The notes under the pieces are model-generated. The model worked only from the letters and a program-made list of their open reading frames with translations, was not told the DNA's origin and did no database searches. From Actinomycetota bacterium (lineage in GTDB: Bacteria > Actinomycetota > Acidimicrobiia > Acidimicrobiales > Poriferisodaliceae), in contig PCCJ01000042.1 of NCBI GenBank assembly GCA_002731665.1, positions 1-34,386 of the forward strand: 34,386 nucleotides of DNA. The letters run 5' to 3'. The position numbers were made by a program, and so were the translations under genes. This document shows, piece after piece, positions 1 through 9,890 of this stretch (the first letter of the stretch is position 1; every line of letters begins with the position of its first letter).

Positions 1-83
1 GAGCGCCTTGCGGGGACATAAGTGGCTCACCGAATAAGACAGCTACAACCTGGGTCAGGAATTGGGCCTTCTATGTGCAAGGT

Positions 84-89
84 TATAAA
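84..89 (+). promoter_or_regulatory. Possible -10 box upstream of the AddB-like gene
   Basis: TATAAA at 84-89 has a weak -35-like TTGGGC at 62-67 (16-nt spacer). It would start a transcript near 96, about 40 nt before the GTG start at 135. The only purine-rich stretch before that start is GAGG at 118-121, too far for a good ribosome-binding site. The rest of 1-134 shows no gene. The assignment rests on base composition only. Confidence 0.25.
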
Positions 90-134
90 TCAGATTCCTT
101 CTAACTGGTCACCCCCGAGGCTAATCTTTCAAAC

Positions 135-3100
135 GTGATTACAGTTCAAGTTGTTCCCTTCGGCAAACATGCTTCAGAGCAACTGGCAAAATGTATTGCC
201 GAAGCTAAACAACTTGACCCGCTCACTTCAGTTACTGTTTTAGTTCCTAGCAACTACGCGTCAGTTTCTATACGCCGTCAGCTTGCCGCTGGCCAACATG
301 GTCCGACTTACAAGCTCGGTGCCGGTATCATTGCTGTAGATTTTTTAACACCATTTCATTTCGCCGAAAGATTGGCCTCAGCATCTCTCACTTCTAGCGG
401 ACGTAAACCCGTAAGCAATGCGATAGTTGCTGCTGCTGTGCGCAACGCACTAGCTAATCAGCCCGGAATGTTCGCTAGTGTCACACAACACAGTGCGACA
501 GAAAGTGCTTTGGTAAATATTCATCGCGAGCTGCGAGATCTTGACTCCAATCAACTCGACAAGTTAGCCGCCTCAAACCTTCGAACTTCCGAAATAGTAA
601 AATTACATAGACTAGTGGCTGCTTCTCTTTGCCAAGAGTGGTACGACGAGTTTGATCTACTTACAACTGCCAGCCACTTGGTAAATAGTGACGAGGCTGA
701 TCTTGATGGAGAGATAATAGTTTTTCTACCTCAAGAACTCGGCACCTTAGCTGCAGGTCTAATTAAGTCGCTTGGCTCACGATCTAAAGTCTCTGTACTA
801 ATCGGAATGACTGGCGCTCACAAAGCTGACAGAGACGCAAGACGAACTTGCGGTTTGCTCGAAATTGAACTCCCCAACATTTCCACAACTCCTCCTGTTG
901 CTCAACACATTATCTCTACTACCGATCCAGACGATGAGACTCGATTTGTGGTCCGAACCGTCCTTGCTCAATTGGATCAAGGAATACCGCCTGACCGAAT
1001 AGCCGTGGTTTACCCGCATGAAGAGCCTTACCGCCGGCTACTTCATGAACGCTTCGATCTGACAGGGATTCGATGGAATGGGTCTAGTTCCCGACGGTTA
1101 AGTGAATCCGTGATTGGAAAATTCACTCTTGGTCTTCTTTCTATTTCAGATCACGAGTTTCGACGAGACGACATTCTCGATCTCCTTTCAAGCGCTCCAA
1201 TTCGGCTAAATCTAGATTCGTCGGAACTAATTCCAGATGTCGCTTGGGCACGCAGGGCAAGGGCAGCGGGAGTAGTCGCAGGCATTCATAATTGGACTGC
1301 CGCTTTGGCTAGCCATCGTGACGAAGCCCTAAAAAGATCAGAACGCCTCAAAAATAGAGACTCCGAAAATCCGATTGTGGAAGAGAACCAGACTGCGGCT
1401 AACGAAGCTGATGCCTTACTCCAATTCATTCTTGAACTCTCAGATCAAACTAACTTTAAGACATTAGTTCCAGGTTGGCGCTCAGCGTGTATCTGGCTTC
1501 AACAACTTTTAGACCGTTATATAGGTCCGTACGGCGTCACTCAGTTACCGGAAACTGAACTCCGTTCTGCTGAATTGATATACGGTATTCTTTCTAGGCT
1601 TCGCGATTTAGAAAATATCGAAACATCAGTCACTCGAGACGTTTTCCAGAGAACTTTAGAGCTCGAACTAGATCAGACGACTACTCGTGTGGGAACAATG
1701 GGCGATGGCGTCTTTGTCGGCAAAATTAACCAAACTCTAGGCTTCGATTTTGATTATGTTCACGTGCTCGGAATGGCTGAAGGCGTATTCCCGACAAATC
1801 AAGGCACCGAAGGTTTGCTCGCCGACCAGCAAAGACAGTTGTTGGGCGAGGCTCTCCCGATGCGAAGCCAAGACTTGCATAAAGATCATCGAAATTTCCT
1901 TTCGTGCTTAGCAACTGCTCCATACCGCAGTCTCTCTTTCCCTAGAGGTGACCTTCGCCGTAACGGCGAACGGCACCCATCGAGATGGGTAATTGATTCA
2001 GCTCTTCAGCTCGGTAACTCGAATCTGGACCTAGCCTTTACGGAAGATTCAGAAAATTGGGCAGAGTTCATACCTTCTTTTATATCTGGCATACAAAATT
2101 CAACTTTTCCAGCCACAGTAAATGAGCACAATCTTGCAGAGCTTCTGTCGTTAAAACAAGAGACCGGTGACGTAGATGCTCACAATTTAGGGCTGCTTAG
2201 TCCTTTTGAAAAAAGCCGACGATTGACGGTGGCTCGCGAATCTGCCCAATTCACTCGATTTGACGGCAATCTCTCTGGCGTAGTTACTCCAGAAGGAGTT
2301 CGTGTCGACATAATCTCTGCAACTCGTCTCGAAGCTTGGGCAAAATGTCCTCATAGTTATTTTTTGCGCCACATCCTCGGAATAACAGAAACTACCCACC
2401 CAGAAACAGAACTGCGCATTACGGCATTGGATCGCGGGGCTCTAATTCACGAGGCCGCTGATTCTTTTTTCCAAGAACTCATCAATCAGAACTCTCCCAG
2501 CCTCACTCACCATAATTTTTCAGATTCAGAGTTTACGCGAATGCGTCAAATTGGTAGTCAAGCAGCTCAGGATCTAGAAGATAAAGGACTTACTGGAAGG
2601 CCAGTTTTTTGGCCACGCGATAGAGAAGCAATACTTAACGACCTCCAAAAACTTCTAAAAAACGATACAAAAAGAAGCCAGATTGGAACCATCATCGCGT
2701 CAGAATTTAAGTTCGGCGAAGGCCGTCCAATCCACCGGCTTCTGCCTTCAGGCAAAAAAGTGTCATTTCGCGGAAGCGCCGATCGGGTCGAACAAAAACC
2801 AGACGGGAATCTAATTGTCATTGACTACAAAACTGGTAAACCGAACGATTTCAAGGGTCTCAGCCAACAAGATCCAACTCTAAGAGGAACTAAACTTCAA
2901 TTGCCTATCTATGGGTTAGCGGCTCGTGAGATATTCCCTAACCCACAAACGATGACAGATGTCAGCTACTGGTTTACTAGCGAGGCAAAAGGTAAGTGGA
3001 AAGAAATTGGGTACAAAATAACCGACACGCTTCTCGAGACATTTGATGCGGTAATCGAAACCATTGTGACCGGAATTGAGTCAGGCGTTTTTCCCCCTAG

Positions 3101-3257
3101 ACCATCCAACGTAACTTCATACGGCGAATTTATAGACTGCGCTTACTGCGATCCTGATGGTTACGGAACCGGTGATCTTCAGAAACAGTGGGAGACTAAA
3201 TCTTCAGCAATCGAGCTAATTGACTATCTCAGGCTAGTTGAAGGAAACAATGACTGA
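135..3257 (+). CDS. AddB-like PD-(D/E)XK nuclease, recombination repair
   Basis: This 1040-residue protein is probably the nuclease/scaffold subunit of an AddAB-type double-strand-break resection complex. The N-terminus (VTVLVPSNYASVSIRRQL, about residues 33-50) resembles the inactivated helicase-like start of AddB, and no Walker A motif is present. The C-terminal quarter carries a RecB-family nuclease: H772 in RGALIHEAAD, D883 in GSADRVE, D897-Y-K899 in IDYKTGK, then a QLPIYGLAA motif. Cysteines that could bind the AddB/Cas4-type iron-sulfur cluster are C738 (AKCPHSYF) and C1002-x2-C1005 (CAYCDPDGYG). The usual last cysteine, six residues on, is Gly, and no later Cys exists. The next gene starts inside the end of this one, so the two are translationally coupled. 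The start is GTG. Actinobacterial AdnA is an alternative name. Confidence 0.85.
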   Translation: MITVQVVPFGKHASEQLAKCIAEAKQLDPLTSVTVLVPSNYASVSIRRQLAAGQHGPTYKLGAGIIAVDFLTPFHFAERLASASLTSSGRKPVSNAIVAAAVRNALANQPGMFASVTQHSATESALVNIHRELRDLDSNQLDKLAASNLRTSEIVKLHRLVAASLCQEWYDEFDLLTTASHLVNSDEADLDGEIIVFLPQELGTLAAGLIKSLGSRSKVSVLIGMTGAHKADRDARRTCGLLEIELPNISTTPPVAQHIISTTDPDDETRFVVRTVLAQLDQGIPPDRIAVVYPHEEPYRRLLHERFDLTGIRWNGSSSRRLSESVIGKFTLGLLSISDHEFRRDDILDLLSSAPIRLNLDSSELIPDVAWARRARAAGVVAGIHNWTAALASHRDEALKRSERLKNRDSENPIVEENQTAANEADALLQFILELSDQTNFKTLVPGWRSACIWLQQLLDRYIGPYGVTQLPETELRSAELIYGILSRLRDLENIETSVTRDVFQRTLELELDQTTTRVGTMGDGVFVGKINQTLGFDFDYVHVLGMAEGVFPTNQGTEGLLADQQRQLLGEALPMRSQDLHKDHRNFLSCLATAPYRSLSFPRGDLRRNGERHPSRWVIDSALQLGNSNLDLAFTEDSENWAEFIPSFISGIQNSTFPATVNEHNLAELLSLKQETGDVDAHNLGLLSPFEKSRRLTVARESAQFTRFDGNLSGVVTPEGVRVDIISATRLEAWAKCPHSYFLRHILGITETTHPETELRITALDRGALIHEAADSFFQELINQNSPSLTHHNFSDSEFTRMRQIGSQAAQDLEDKGLTGRPVFWPRDREAILNDLQKLLKNDTKRSQIGTIIASEFKFGEGRPIHRLLPSGKKVSFRGSADRVEQKPDGNLIVIDYKTGKPNDFKGLSQQDPTLRGTKLQLPIYGLAAREIFPNPQTMTDVSYWFTSEAKGKWKEIGYKITDTLLETFDAVIETIVTGIESGVFPPRPSNVTSYGEFIDCAYCDPDGYGTGDLQKQWETKSSAIELIDYLRLVEGNND

Positions 3258-6200
3258 TACCGCCGCTCTTTTTGATGATGCCCAAAGAAACCAGATAGAT
3301 AGTTCTCTTGATGAGACTCTCTTCGTTGAGGCGGGAGCCGGCTCTGGAAAAACTCATTCATTAGTCAAAAGAATTATCTCGTTAGTATCATCGCCAAGCA
3401 ACATTCCACTCCGAAACATTGCGGCTATAACTTTCACCGAGAAAGCAGCAACAGAACTTAAACATCGAATTCGCATCCAACTCGAAGAACTTCGATCCAA
3501 CGCCAACGATGAAAGCTTTGATTGTTTTGAAAACGCGCTCAATGACTTAGATGGAGCTGCTATCTCGACAGTTCATGGGTTTGCTCGTCGAATTCTTGCC
3601 GAGTTCCCGGTCGAAGCGAACTTGCCGCCGCGCTTTGAAACAGTTGATGAGATCAATAGTCAAGTCGCATTTCAATACCGCATGGAAGGACTTCTGGATG
3701 ACTTATTTGCCGACGAGGACTGGGCTGAAACGCTTCTGTTTGCGGACGCTATCGAGTTCAAACCCATACAGCATTTAACTGACATAGCAATGGCTCTGAA
3801 TTCCAACTGGGACCGACTCACTCCATTTCCTTGTCCGAACTTACCCACAGACGATTTTTCGGAGCTCATAATCCGAGGTCATGCCATTATAAATCAAATC
3901 AATGACTGCTTTGGAGACACAGCTAAGGATTCAATGGTTAAGTTACTAACCAAAGTTAGCCAGCTTGTCCATTCTTTAGAGAATGCCTTCGATGTCACCA
4001 GCAGCCTCGAAATTTTACATAAGGCAGTAACCGGCTCTTCCCCCTTAACTCAAAAAGTCGATAGGGTAGGCTCACAGGCTAATTGGCATAACATTCACGC
4101 CGTTCGAACCGAATACTCTGAGTTTCGGATTCTCCTCCAGCAACAACACCAGCAATTTGTTGACGCAATTTTAAACCGATTTTTGTCCTATCTCACAGAC
4201 TTTACTCTTCGCTCAGCTATCGACCGGCGAGTAAATGGTTGTCTCGAATTTCATGACCTACTCGTGTTAGCTCGAAATACTCTTCGTGACCCGCTACATG
4301 GAGCTAATGTTCGTTCCGTCTTACACTCAAAATATCAACGCCTCCTTCTCGATGAGTTCCAAGACACCGATCCCATTCAAATAGAATTAGCAGTTCTCAT
4401 AGCTTCTTCACCTACCAGCGATTCATCACGCTCATGGCAGAGCCTTTCTGTGGAACCTGGCAGACTCTTTTTTGTCGGTGATCCGAAACAATCTATCTAC
4501 CGATTTCGTCGAGCGGATATCAGTCTTTTTCTTGAAGCACGTAACAAGTTCACGACTGAAGCCACCGAATTATCTACGAACTTCCGCAGCGTCACACCGA
4601 TTATTGAATGGGTTAACTCAGTATTCAATAACTTGATCCAATATGAGGCTGGTTCTCAGCCAGAATACAAAGGCCTTGTACCTTTCAGAGATCCGGCGCC
4701 ATCTGGTCCAGGTGTCGGCTTGATCGGACAATCGGCTCACCACAAAAAAGAAAAGATCGATACCATTCGAGCCGCAGAGGCTACGGATATTAGCGCCACC
4801 ATTCTTGCTGCAAAGCAAGAGGGCTGGTCAGTTCAACGAGATAATGAATGGGCTCCAGCGAAGTTCAATGACATGGCAGTACTTGTTCCAAGTAAAAGTT
4901 CTGTACCTTCGCTAGAGAAAGCCTTTACAAAATACGGTATTCCGTACCAACTAGAGTCAGCGAGTTTTATTTGGCGAAGTCGAGAAATTCGGAACCTAAT
5001 CATGTGTTTGCGAGCAATTAACGATCCAACGGATTCTCTCGCCACCATTAGCGCCTTGCGTTCACCTATCTATGGTTGCGGAGACGATGATCTTTACCAA
5101 TACCGAGTCAATGGTCATGGAAGCTGGAATTTCGCTGAACTCCCAGAAAACCCAACCGATGACGCCGCAGACATAGCCTTAAAGGGGCTTAAACATTTAG
5201 CTTCTCTCTATTCTCTTCGAACTTTACTCTCACCTTCAGAGCTAATCGAGAAATTAATTAGTGACCGTCAACTCTATGAGCAGGCAGTGATTAGTCACAG
5301 ACCTCGCGACAGTTTGCGCCGACTCCGTTACGTTGTCGACCAAGCCAGAGCCTGGAGTGATGCAACAGGCGGCACTCTTCATAGATTTTTGCGTTGGGCA
5401 AGTTCACAAGCAGACAAAAACAGTAGAGCAGTGGAAAGTGTGCTTCCTGAATCCGATAATGACTCAGTAAGAATAATGACTATTCACGCTGCAAAAGGCC
5501 TCGAATTTCCTATAACAATAGTGGCAGGCCTAGCCGGAGCGAGCAACAGATCCCGAGGCTTGCAGGTCGGTTTTAACCCTGAGGCATCTAGCCCACTGAT
5601 TCGCTGCAAGGCAGGAGTTGAATCATCAGGATTTTCTGACTGGCTCAAAAACAAAAGTTCTCTTGAGCAAGCTGAGAGGATTCGGCTCCTATACGTAGCT
5701 TGCACTCGAGCATCGGACCACCTAATAATCTCTGTCCATAGACGCGACCGAAGTAATACAAAAATACTTCGTGGCGAAATGAATGCGGCAGAATTAATTT
5801 GCGATGGGTGCCTCGGCCCCACAGACACAACTTTTACTGTTCCACCGTTACCATCACAACCAGTCATCAAACAGCGTGAAAAAATTCAGACACACCGCCC
5901 TGGCCACAAAGATTGGGAGGCACGCAGAACAATAGCGCTGAGCCTACCAAACCACCTCCGTTCGATTAGCCCTACGGGTATAACTCGACTAGCTAGAAAA
6001 CATCCAACTACTCAAAACGAAGAAGGGCTTAATAAACACAGTCAAGATTTGTCGGAAATACCCTGGAGAAAGGGCCGATATGGCAGCGCCTTAGGTCGAG
6101 CCGTACATGGAGTGCTGCAAACCATAAATCTGTCTACGGGAACAAACATTGCAGCACTATCAGCTTCTCAAGCTGGCGCAGAATCAATAAGCCACCAATC

Positions 6201-6612
6201 TCAACTGGTACAGGCTTTCGTCACTTCCGCTCTAGAAACAGAAATAATCAAATCCGCTGCTAGGAAACGCCACTGGCGAGAGCTCTATGTTGCTGCTCCA
6301 GTCAATGGACTTGTTCTCGAGGGTTACATCGATCTGATGTACCAAGAAGATGACGCTAACGACTTAATTCTTATCGACTACAAAACAGATCAAATCACTG
6401 ATTTGACGGCTGAAGACAAAGTTTCACAATACCGCCTTCAGGGCGCCGCTTATGCTTTTGCGGTGGAGGCAACAACCGGACAGCAAGTCAAAGAAATGAA
6501 ATTTGTGTTTCTTTCTTCGGACGGAGAGCCAGCTAGAGTCGAACGAGTCAATGACCTACACCTAGCAATTGCAGATGTTGAGCTTCTTACAAAGCGCGTG
6601 GAGGGGCAATGA
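3250..6612 (+). CDS. AddA/RecB-like UvrD-family helicase-nuclease
   Basis: This 1120-residue superfamily 1 helicase fused to a nuclease probably unwinds and trims DNA ends together with the upstream AddB-like subunit. Helicase motifs run in order: Walker A GAGSGKT (K34), motif Ia TFTEKAATELKHR, STVHGF, DEFQDTD (D368, E369), GDPKQSIYRFRRAD, LSTNFRS, MTIHAAKGLEFP and LLYVACTRA. The C-terminal nuclease shows GRAVHGVL, D1028 in GYIDLMY, D1043-Y-K1045 in LIDYKTD, and YRLQGAAYAFA. The ATG at 3250 is preferred over an in-frame TTG at 3238 because AAGGAA lies just upstream; it overlaps the previous stop by 8 nt. The 3' end overlaps the convergent amidase gene by 26 nt. The B-before-A gene order matches addBA of Firmicutes. 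Both subunits carry a nuclease domain, as in AddAB and AdnAB. Confidence 0.88.
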   Translation: MTDTAALFDDAQRNQIDSSLDETLFVEAGAGSGKTHSLVKRIISLVSSPSNIPLRNIAAITFTEKAATELKHRIRIQLEELRSNANDESFDCFENALNDLDGAAISTVHGFARRILAEFPVEANLPPRFETVDEINSQVAFQYRMEGLLDDLFADEDWAETLLFADAIEFKPIQHLTDIAMALNSNWDRLTPFPCPNLPTDDFSELIIRGHAIINQINDCFGDTAKDSMVKLLTKVSQLVHSLENAFDVTSSLEILHKAVTGSSPLTQKVDRVGSQANWHNIHAVRTEYSEFRILLQQQHQQFVDAILNRFLSYLTDFTLRSAIDRRVNGCLEFHDLLVLARNTLRDPLHGANVRSVLHSKYQRLLLDEFQDTDPIQIELAVLIASSPTSDSSRSWQSLSVEPGRLFFVGDPKQSIYRFRRADISLFLEARNKFTTEATELSTNFRSVTPIIEWVNSVFNNLIQYEAGSQPEYKGLVPFRDPAPSGPGVGLIGQSAHHKKEKIDTIRAAEATDISATILAAKQEGWSVQRDNEWAPAKFNDMAVLVPSKSSVPSLEKAFTKYGIPYQLESASFIWRSREIRNLIMCLRAINDPTDSLATISALRSPIYGCGDDDLYQYRVNGHGSWNFAELPENPTDDAADIALKGLKHLASLYSLRTLLSPSELIEKLISDRQLYEQAVISHRPRDSLRRLRYVVDQARAWSDATGGTLHRFLRWASSQADKNSRAVESVLPESDNDSVRIMTIHAAKGLEFPITIVAGLAGASNRSRGLQVGFNPEASSPLIRCKAGVESSGFSDWLKNKSSLEQAERIRLLYVACTRASDHLIISVHRRDRSNTKILRGEMNAAELICDGCLGPTDTTFTVPPLPSQPVIKQREKIQTHRPGHKDWEARRTIALSLPNHLRSISPTGITRLARKHPTTQNEEGLNKHSQDLSEIPWRKGRYGSALGRAVHGVLQTINLSTGTNIAALSASQAGAESISHQSQLVQAFVTSALETEIIKSAARKRHWRELYVAAPVNGLVLEGYIDLMYQEDDANDLILIDYKTDQITDLTAEDKVSQYRLQGAAYAFAVEATTGQQVKEMKFVFLSSDGEPARVERVNDLHLAIADVELLTKRVEGQ

Positions 6613-7951
6613 AACCGCCCATTAAATCACCTATATGGGAGGCAAGAGAAATCGTCAGGCGGTCATGACCATATGCCCCAACTACTTGACATCCGATTGG
6701 AACACCTGACGCACCAATTCCTATTGGCGGTACCGTAGATGGCAAATATGCCATGCCAACCATCGTCGTCCATTTAGCTACATCTCGATAGGGTCTGTCC
6801 TCCCCGTTACATATGAGTGTCCGCTTCGACCAATCGCCAGTTTGTTGATGGTGGAACGGTGGCACGAAAGATACAGGAAGGATTATCGCATCGTACGAAG
6901 AGAAGAAATATTCCCAGGCTTTTCGAATTTCTTCCCGCCGAACATGATGGTCCAGCCAAATACGATGCCCAGGACCATTACTTTGAGTGCTTTGAGAAGT
7001 GGCACGTTGCACTAACCACAAACCCAGCATTGCTGCTTCATCAGGGTCTATAGCTGGCCGAGCTTCACGGTCTATCTGGAAGCCATCGGCTTCTAAGGCC
7101 GAAACGGCTATATCGACAGTTTCGAGAACTTCAGCGTCAACCGGACAGAACTCATCATCAAGCCAGGCACCGATTTTTAATTTCCGTATGTCGGCCGGGG
7201 GGTCAGATAGCTGAACTACCCAGGGTTTCTTGCTGCGAACCATAAGGCTCAGTAGAAGATCCAGATCGGAAGCGCTCCGAGCTATTGGTCCAAACACATT
7301 TATATCTGCCTCATTTAAGCCACCATTTTCGTAGTCTAGGTAGCCAGTTGTTGGTATTAAACCAAAACTCGGCTTATGGCCCCAGACTCCATTAAAGGCA
7401 GCTGGGAACCGAATCGAGCCACCTATATCAGTGCCTATTTCAAACGAAGTGAAGCCCATTGCCACTGCCGCTGCCGCACCTCCAGATGAACCTCCTGGAA
7501 CACGCTCTAGATCCCAAGGATTATTTGTAGTACCAAACATTTCGTTGTACGCCTGAATATCGCCAGACCACCTCGGCAAATTTGTTTTGCCCATAACAAT
7601 AGCCCCAGCATCACGAACAGCTTGGACAACTGCGGCATCTCCATCTGGCACATATTCTGAAAGCTCTACCGCTCCACCGGTTGACCGGAGCCCCTCGGTA
7701 GCTAACGCATCTTTCACAGTTATCGGGATACCGTGGAGCGGCCCTAAGGTTTCTCCTCTGCTTGTCTTCTCATCTGCTAGCTCAGATTCACTCAAAGCCC
7801 GCTCGAAATCACGCGTAACGACTGCATTAATTTCATGGTCGAGCCTCTCAATACGCTCTATGTAGTGAGCTGTTAGCTCACTACTCGTAACCTCACGTTT
7901 TCGAATCAACTCAATTTGTTCCGTCGTAGACATCAGCCCAAGATCAGTCAT
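6587..7951 (-). CDS. Amidase signature family hydrolase
   Basis: This 454-residue protein is a serine amidase of the Ser-cisSer-Lys type, hydrolysing an amide (or ester) of unknown structure. Numbered from the ATG at 7951, the triad is K80 (GIPITVKDA), cis-Ser S155 (PGGSSGG) and nucleophile S179 (GTDIGGSIRFPAAF), with typical family spacing. No signal peptide is seen, so it is probably cytoplasmic. The ATG at 7951 is chosen over a TTG two codons upstream because GAAGGAG sits six bases before it. It lies 27 nt downstream of the anti-sigma candidate and is probably co-transcribed with the sigma-factor module. GatA of the amidotransferase is less likely: no gatB or gatC is nearby and the C-terminus resembles stand-alone amidases. 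Confidence 0.88.
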   Translation of the reverse strand: MTDLGLMSTTEQIELIRKREVTSSELTAHYIERIERLDHEINAVVTRDFERALSESELADEKTSRGETLGPLHGIPITVKDALATEGLRSTGGAVELSEYVPDGDAAVVQAVRDAGAIVMGKTNLPRWSGDIQAYNEMFGTTNNPWDLERVPGGSSGGAAAAVAMGFTSFEIGTDIGGSIRFPAAFNGVWGHKPSFGLIPTTGYLDYENGGLNEADINVFGPIARSASDLDLLLSLMVRSKKPWVVQLSDPPADIRKLKIGAWLDDEFCPVDAEVLETVDIAVSALEADGFQIDREARPAIDPDEAAMLGLWLVQRATSQSTQSNGPGHRIWLDHHVRREEIRKAWEYFFSSYDAIILPVSFVPPFHHQQTGDWSKRTLICNGEDRPYRDVAKWTTMVGMAYLPSTVPPIGIGASGVPIGCQVVGAYGHDRLTISLASHIGDLMGGFIAPPRAL

Positions 7952-7978
7952 GCCCAACTCCTTCTTCGAATTTCTGAA

Positions 7979-9319
7979 TTACTTTCCCGACAGGAATAAC
8001 GTTTCGCTACCACCCGCATTAACGATTACTCCAACTTTTGTGCCGACCCAATCTAGTGTGCCCCACTTAGCAGCCCCCCCACTCAAATCAAACAGTCCTA
8101 ACTCAGAGTCTTCCATATCCAACAAAGTACGTTCGCCTCGAACAACCAGTTTTATCACCGTGTCTCCATCTATCAGAGCATCTAAATTACGTTGCTCTTC
8201 ATTTAGCGAATCGAAAATACCATTACGATTAACAATTTGACCATCCCGAACTATCTGATTCGCTGTTTCAATTTCAATTTTGTCTGCAACTATCCCTATG
8301 TTCAGCAACTCTTCACCGAAGATTTTCTGCCGTACCCAACCTTCTCCATTCATTGAACGCGTCAAAGCTACATACATTTTTTCTGATTCTCTGAGCACAG
8401 CTTCCCCTGTTTCAACACCAAGCGCCTTCAGTGAATAAACAACTTTACCTTCTATCGGGTCGGTCGCATATAGGTACTCACCATCTATGCGTGCCTCTAC
8501 TGCATCTAGACCTTGGCTTCTAAGCAAACACAACGGGTCCGTCACAACTCTTTCCATAGTTGAAATCGTCATCTCGTTTTCCGTGACTCGCAAAGCTGCT
8601 GCTTCAATCTGCCTGACACTACCACTAGCCAAATAAAGCGAATCTTTGTACTCGCGCGATGGATGTTGATACTTATCTTTTATTACCAAAACTCGGTCAC
8701 ATATGTTAGACCCCGACCACCCCAGCACGGAAGACCAATTTCCCATTGTGTCTAGCTGCACTCCTACTACTTGGATACCAGCCGGGAACTTTAGTTCCAC
8801 CCAATCATCACCTTGTAACGTAAACCAAAGATCATTCGCGTGAGCGGCAACGTTATTTCCGCTGAATGAGTACTTCGTCATAGAACCAGGGATAGGAGCC
8901 GTTACTTGCATCCAGCTCCTCGTCTCGCTTAACTCCTTTTGAGTCAAAAGCTGATTATCAGTTCGACTCTGATCAAGATTTTCTGATGCGATAATATTTG
9001 GTAGTTCATCTTCCACCTCAGAAGCATCTGCATCTGAAAGCTCTTTTTCTCCTTTCTCCAAAGCACCTGTTTCGCCAATTAAGTTATTTGCAGACGAGGT
9101 TTCAAAACTTTCAGACCCACTTGGGGAAGATAGAAAGGCGTATGTTCCAACTACGATGAGTGCAACGCCAGCAAAACTAATAATACCTTTCATAAACTGC
9201 TTTTTCAGTCGAGTTCTTTTCGTAGCTTTTTTTCGAATTTCCTCAAGCATTCCTGTGCTCAACTCGACCTGCTCACCGGTATCTTGAAGATGACGTCGGA
9301 TATCATCATCGAAGCCCAT
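7979..9319 (-). CDS. One-pass membrane protein, candidate anti-sigma factor
   Basis: This 446-residue protein has a charged cytoplasmic N-terminus of about 44 residues (IRRHLQDTGEQVEL, then a Lys/Arg-rich stretch). One hydrophobic segment at about 45-64 (GIISFAGVALIVVGTYAFLS) follows, then a long extracytoplasmic region opening with an acidic, Ser/Glu-rich linker. Its gene begins inside the end of the ECF sigma gene (14-nt overlap), the standard place for a cognate anti-sigma factor. The cytoplasmic part has no HxxxCxxC zinc-anti-sigma motif, so sequestration would use another fold. The extracytoplasmic part is not recognised; it may be a beta-rich sensor. The ATG is well supported by AAGGAG six bases upstream. 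Function is inferred from position and topology, not from a recognised domain. Confidence 0.6.
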   Translation of the reverse strand: MGFDDDIRRHLQDTGEQVELSTGMLEEIRKKATKRTRLKKQFMKGIISFAGVALIVVGTYAFLSSPSGSESFETSSANNLIGETGALEKGEKELSDADASEVEDELPNIIASENLDQSRTDNQLLTQKELSETRSWMQVTAPIPGSMTKYSFSGNNVAAHANDLWFTLQGDDWVELKFPAGIQVVGVQLDTMGNWSSVLGWSGSNICDRVLVIKDKYQHPSREYKDSLYLASGSVRQIEAAALRVTENEMTISTMERVVTDPLCLLRSQGLDAVEARIDGEYLYATDPIEGKVVYSLKALGVETGEAVLRESEKMYVALTRSMNGEGWVRQKIFGEELLNIGIVADKIEIETANQIVRDGQIVNRNGIFDSLNEEQRNLDALIDGDTVIKLVVRGERTLLDMEDSELGLFDLSGGAAKWGTLDWVGTKVGVIVNAGGSETLFLSGK

Positions 9320-9890
9320 GATTCGCTCCTTTGCTTACGTTCTTGTTCCCACTCTGACTGTCGAGCCGAACTTCCAACTGCTTTAAGGCCCGATTCAAAC
9401 GACTTTTTACTGTGCCTGGGCGAATTCCTAAGGCATCTGCAGTTTCGTCTATAGACCAATCCATAAAAAACCTTGCAACTACAACTGCTCGACTCTGAGG
9501 CGAGAGAGTGTCCAAGGCACGTTCCAAATCAACATCGATAAGCTCGTCAACAAAGGATGAGTCAAAGTTCAGTAGAGGTCTTTTTTCTATTTCTCTGCGT
9601 CTCCTACGCAACCAAGATCGAGCCCAATTCATGGCTACCCTGTAGACCCAGCCTTGCGGATTCGAATATTCACGAATTTGTTCCCACCGTTGGCATGCGC
9701 GAACGAAAGCTTCATCAGTTGCCTCTGTCCCTAGGTCAATATCTCTTAAAGTAAGACTGATTGCCGTAGCTAGTCGATCTCTGTGTTGAGCATAAAATCT
9801 GTCAAAGTCAAGTGGTTTTTGCGCGCGAATATCACATGTTGCAGGCGCAGTTTTAAACTTTTTTGAATGGGTAGGATTTTTTCCCACCAT
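9306..9890 (-). CDS. ECF-type sigma-70 family RNA polymerase sigma factor
   Basis: This 194-residue protein carries the two domains of extracytoplasmic-function sigma factors. Sigma region 2 spans about residues 30-95 (FDRFYAQHRDRL, TDEAFVRACQRW, PQGWVYRVAMNWARSWLRR). Region 4 spans about 120-175 (LSPQSRAVVVARFFMDWSIDE, TADALGIRPGTVKSRLNRAL), with a clear helix-turn-helix. It would redirect RNA polymerase to a small regulon, controlled by the membrane protein encoded next. The start is uncertain: the ATG at 9890 has AGAGG only two bases upstream, while the GTG of codon 2 (9887) has better spacing. The 113 nt upstream of the gene show no convincing ECF-type GGAAC promoter, so autoregulation is not evident. 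The group within the ECF family cannot be assigned by eye. Confidence 0.85.
   Translation of the reverse strand: MVGKNPTHSKKFKTAPATCDIRAQKPLDFDRFYAQHRDRLATAISLTLRDIDLGTEATDEAFVRACQRWEQIREYSNPQGWVYRVAMNWARSWLRRRRREIEKRPLLNFDSSFVDELIDVDLERALDTLSPQSRAVVVARFFMDWSIDETADALGIRPGTVKSRLNRALKQLEVRLDSQSGNKNVSKGANHGLR

Noticed and set aside
5484..5870. 128-codon open frame on the - strand inside the helicase-nuclease gene
   Set aside because: It is antisense to conserved helicase motifs, and its composition and sequence show no protein family or ribosome-binding site.
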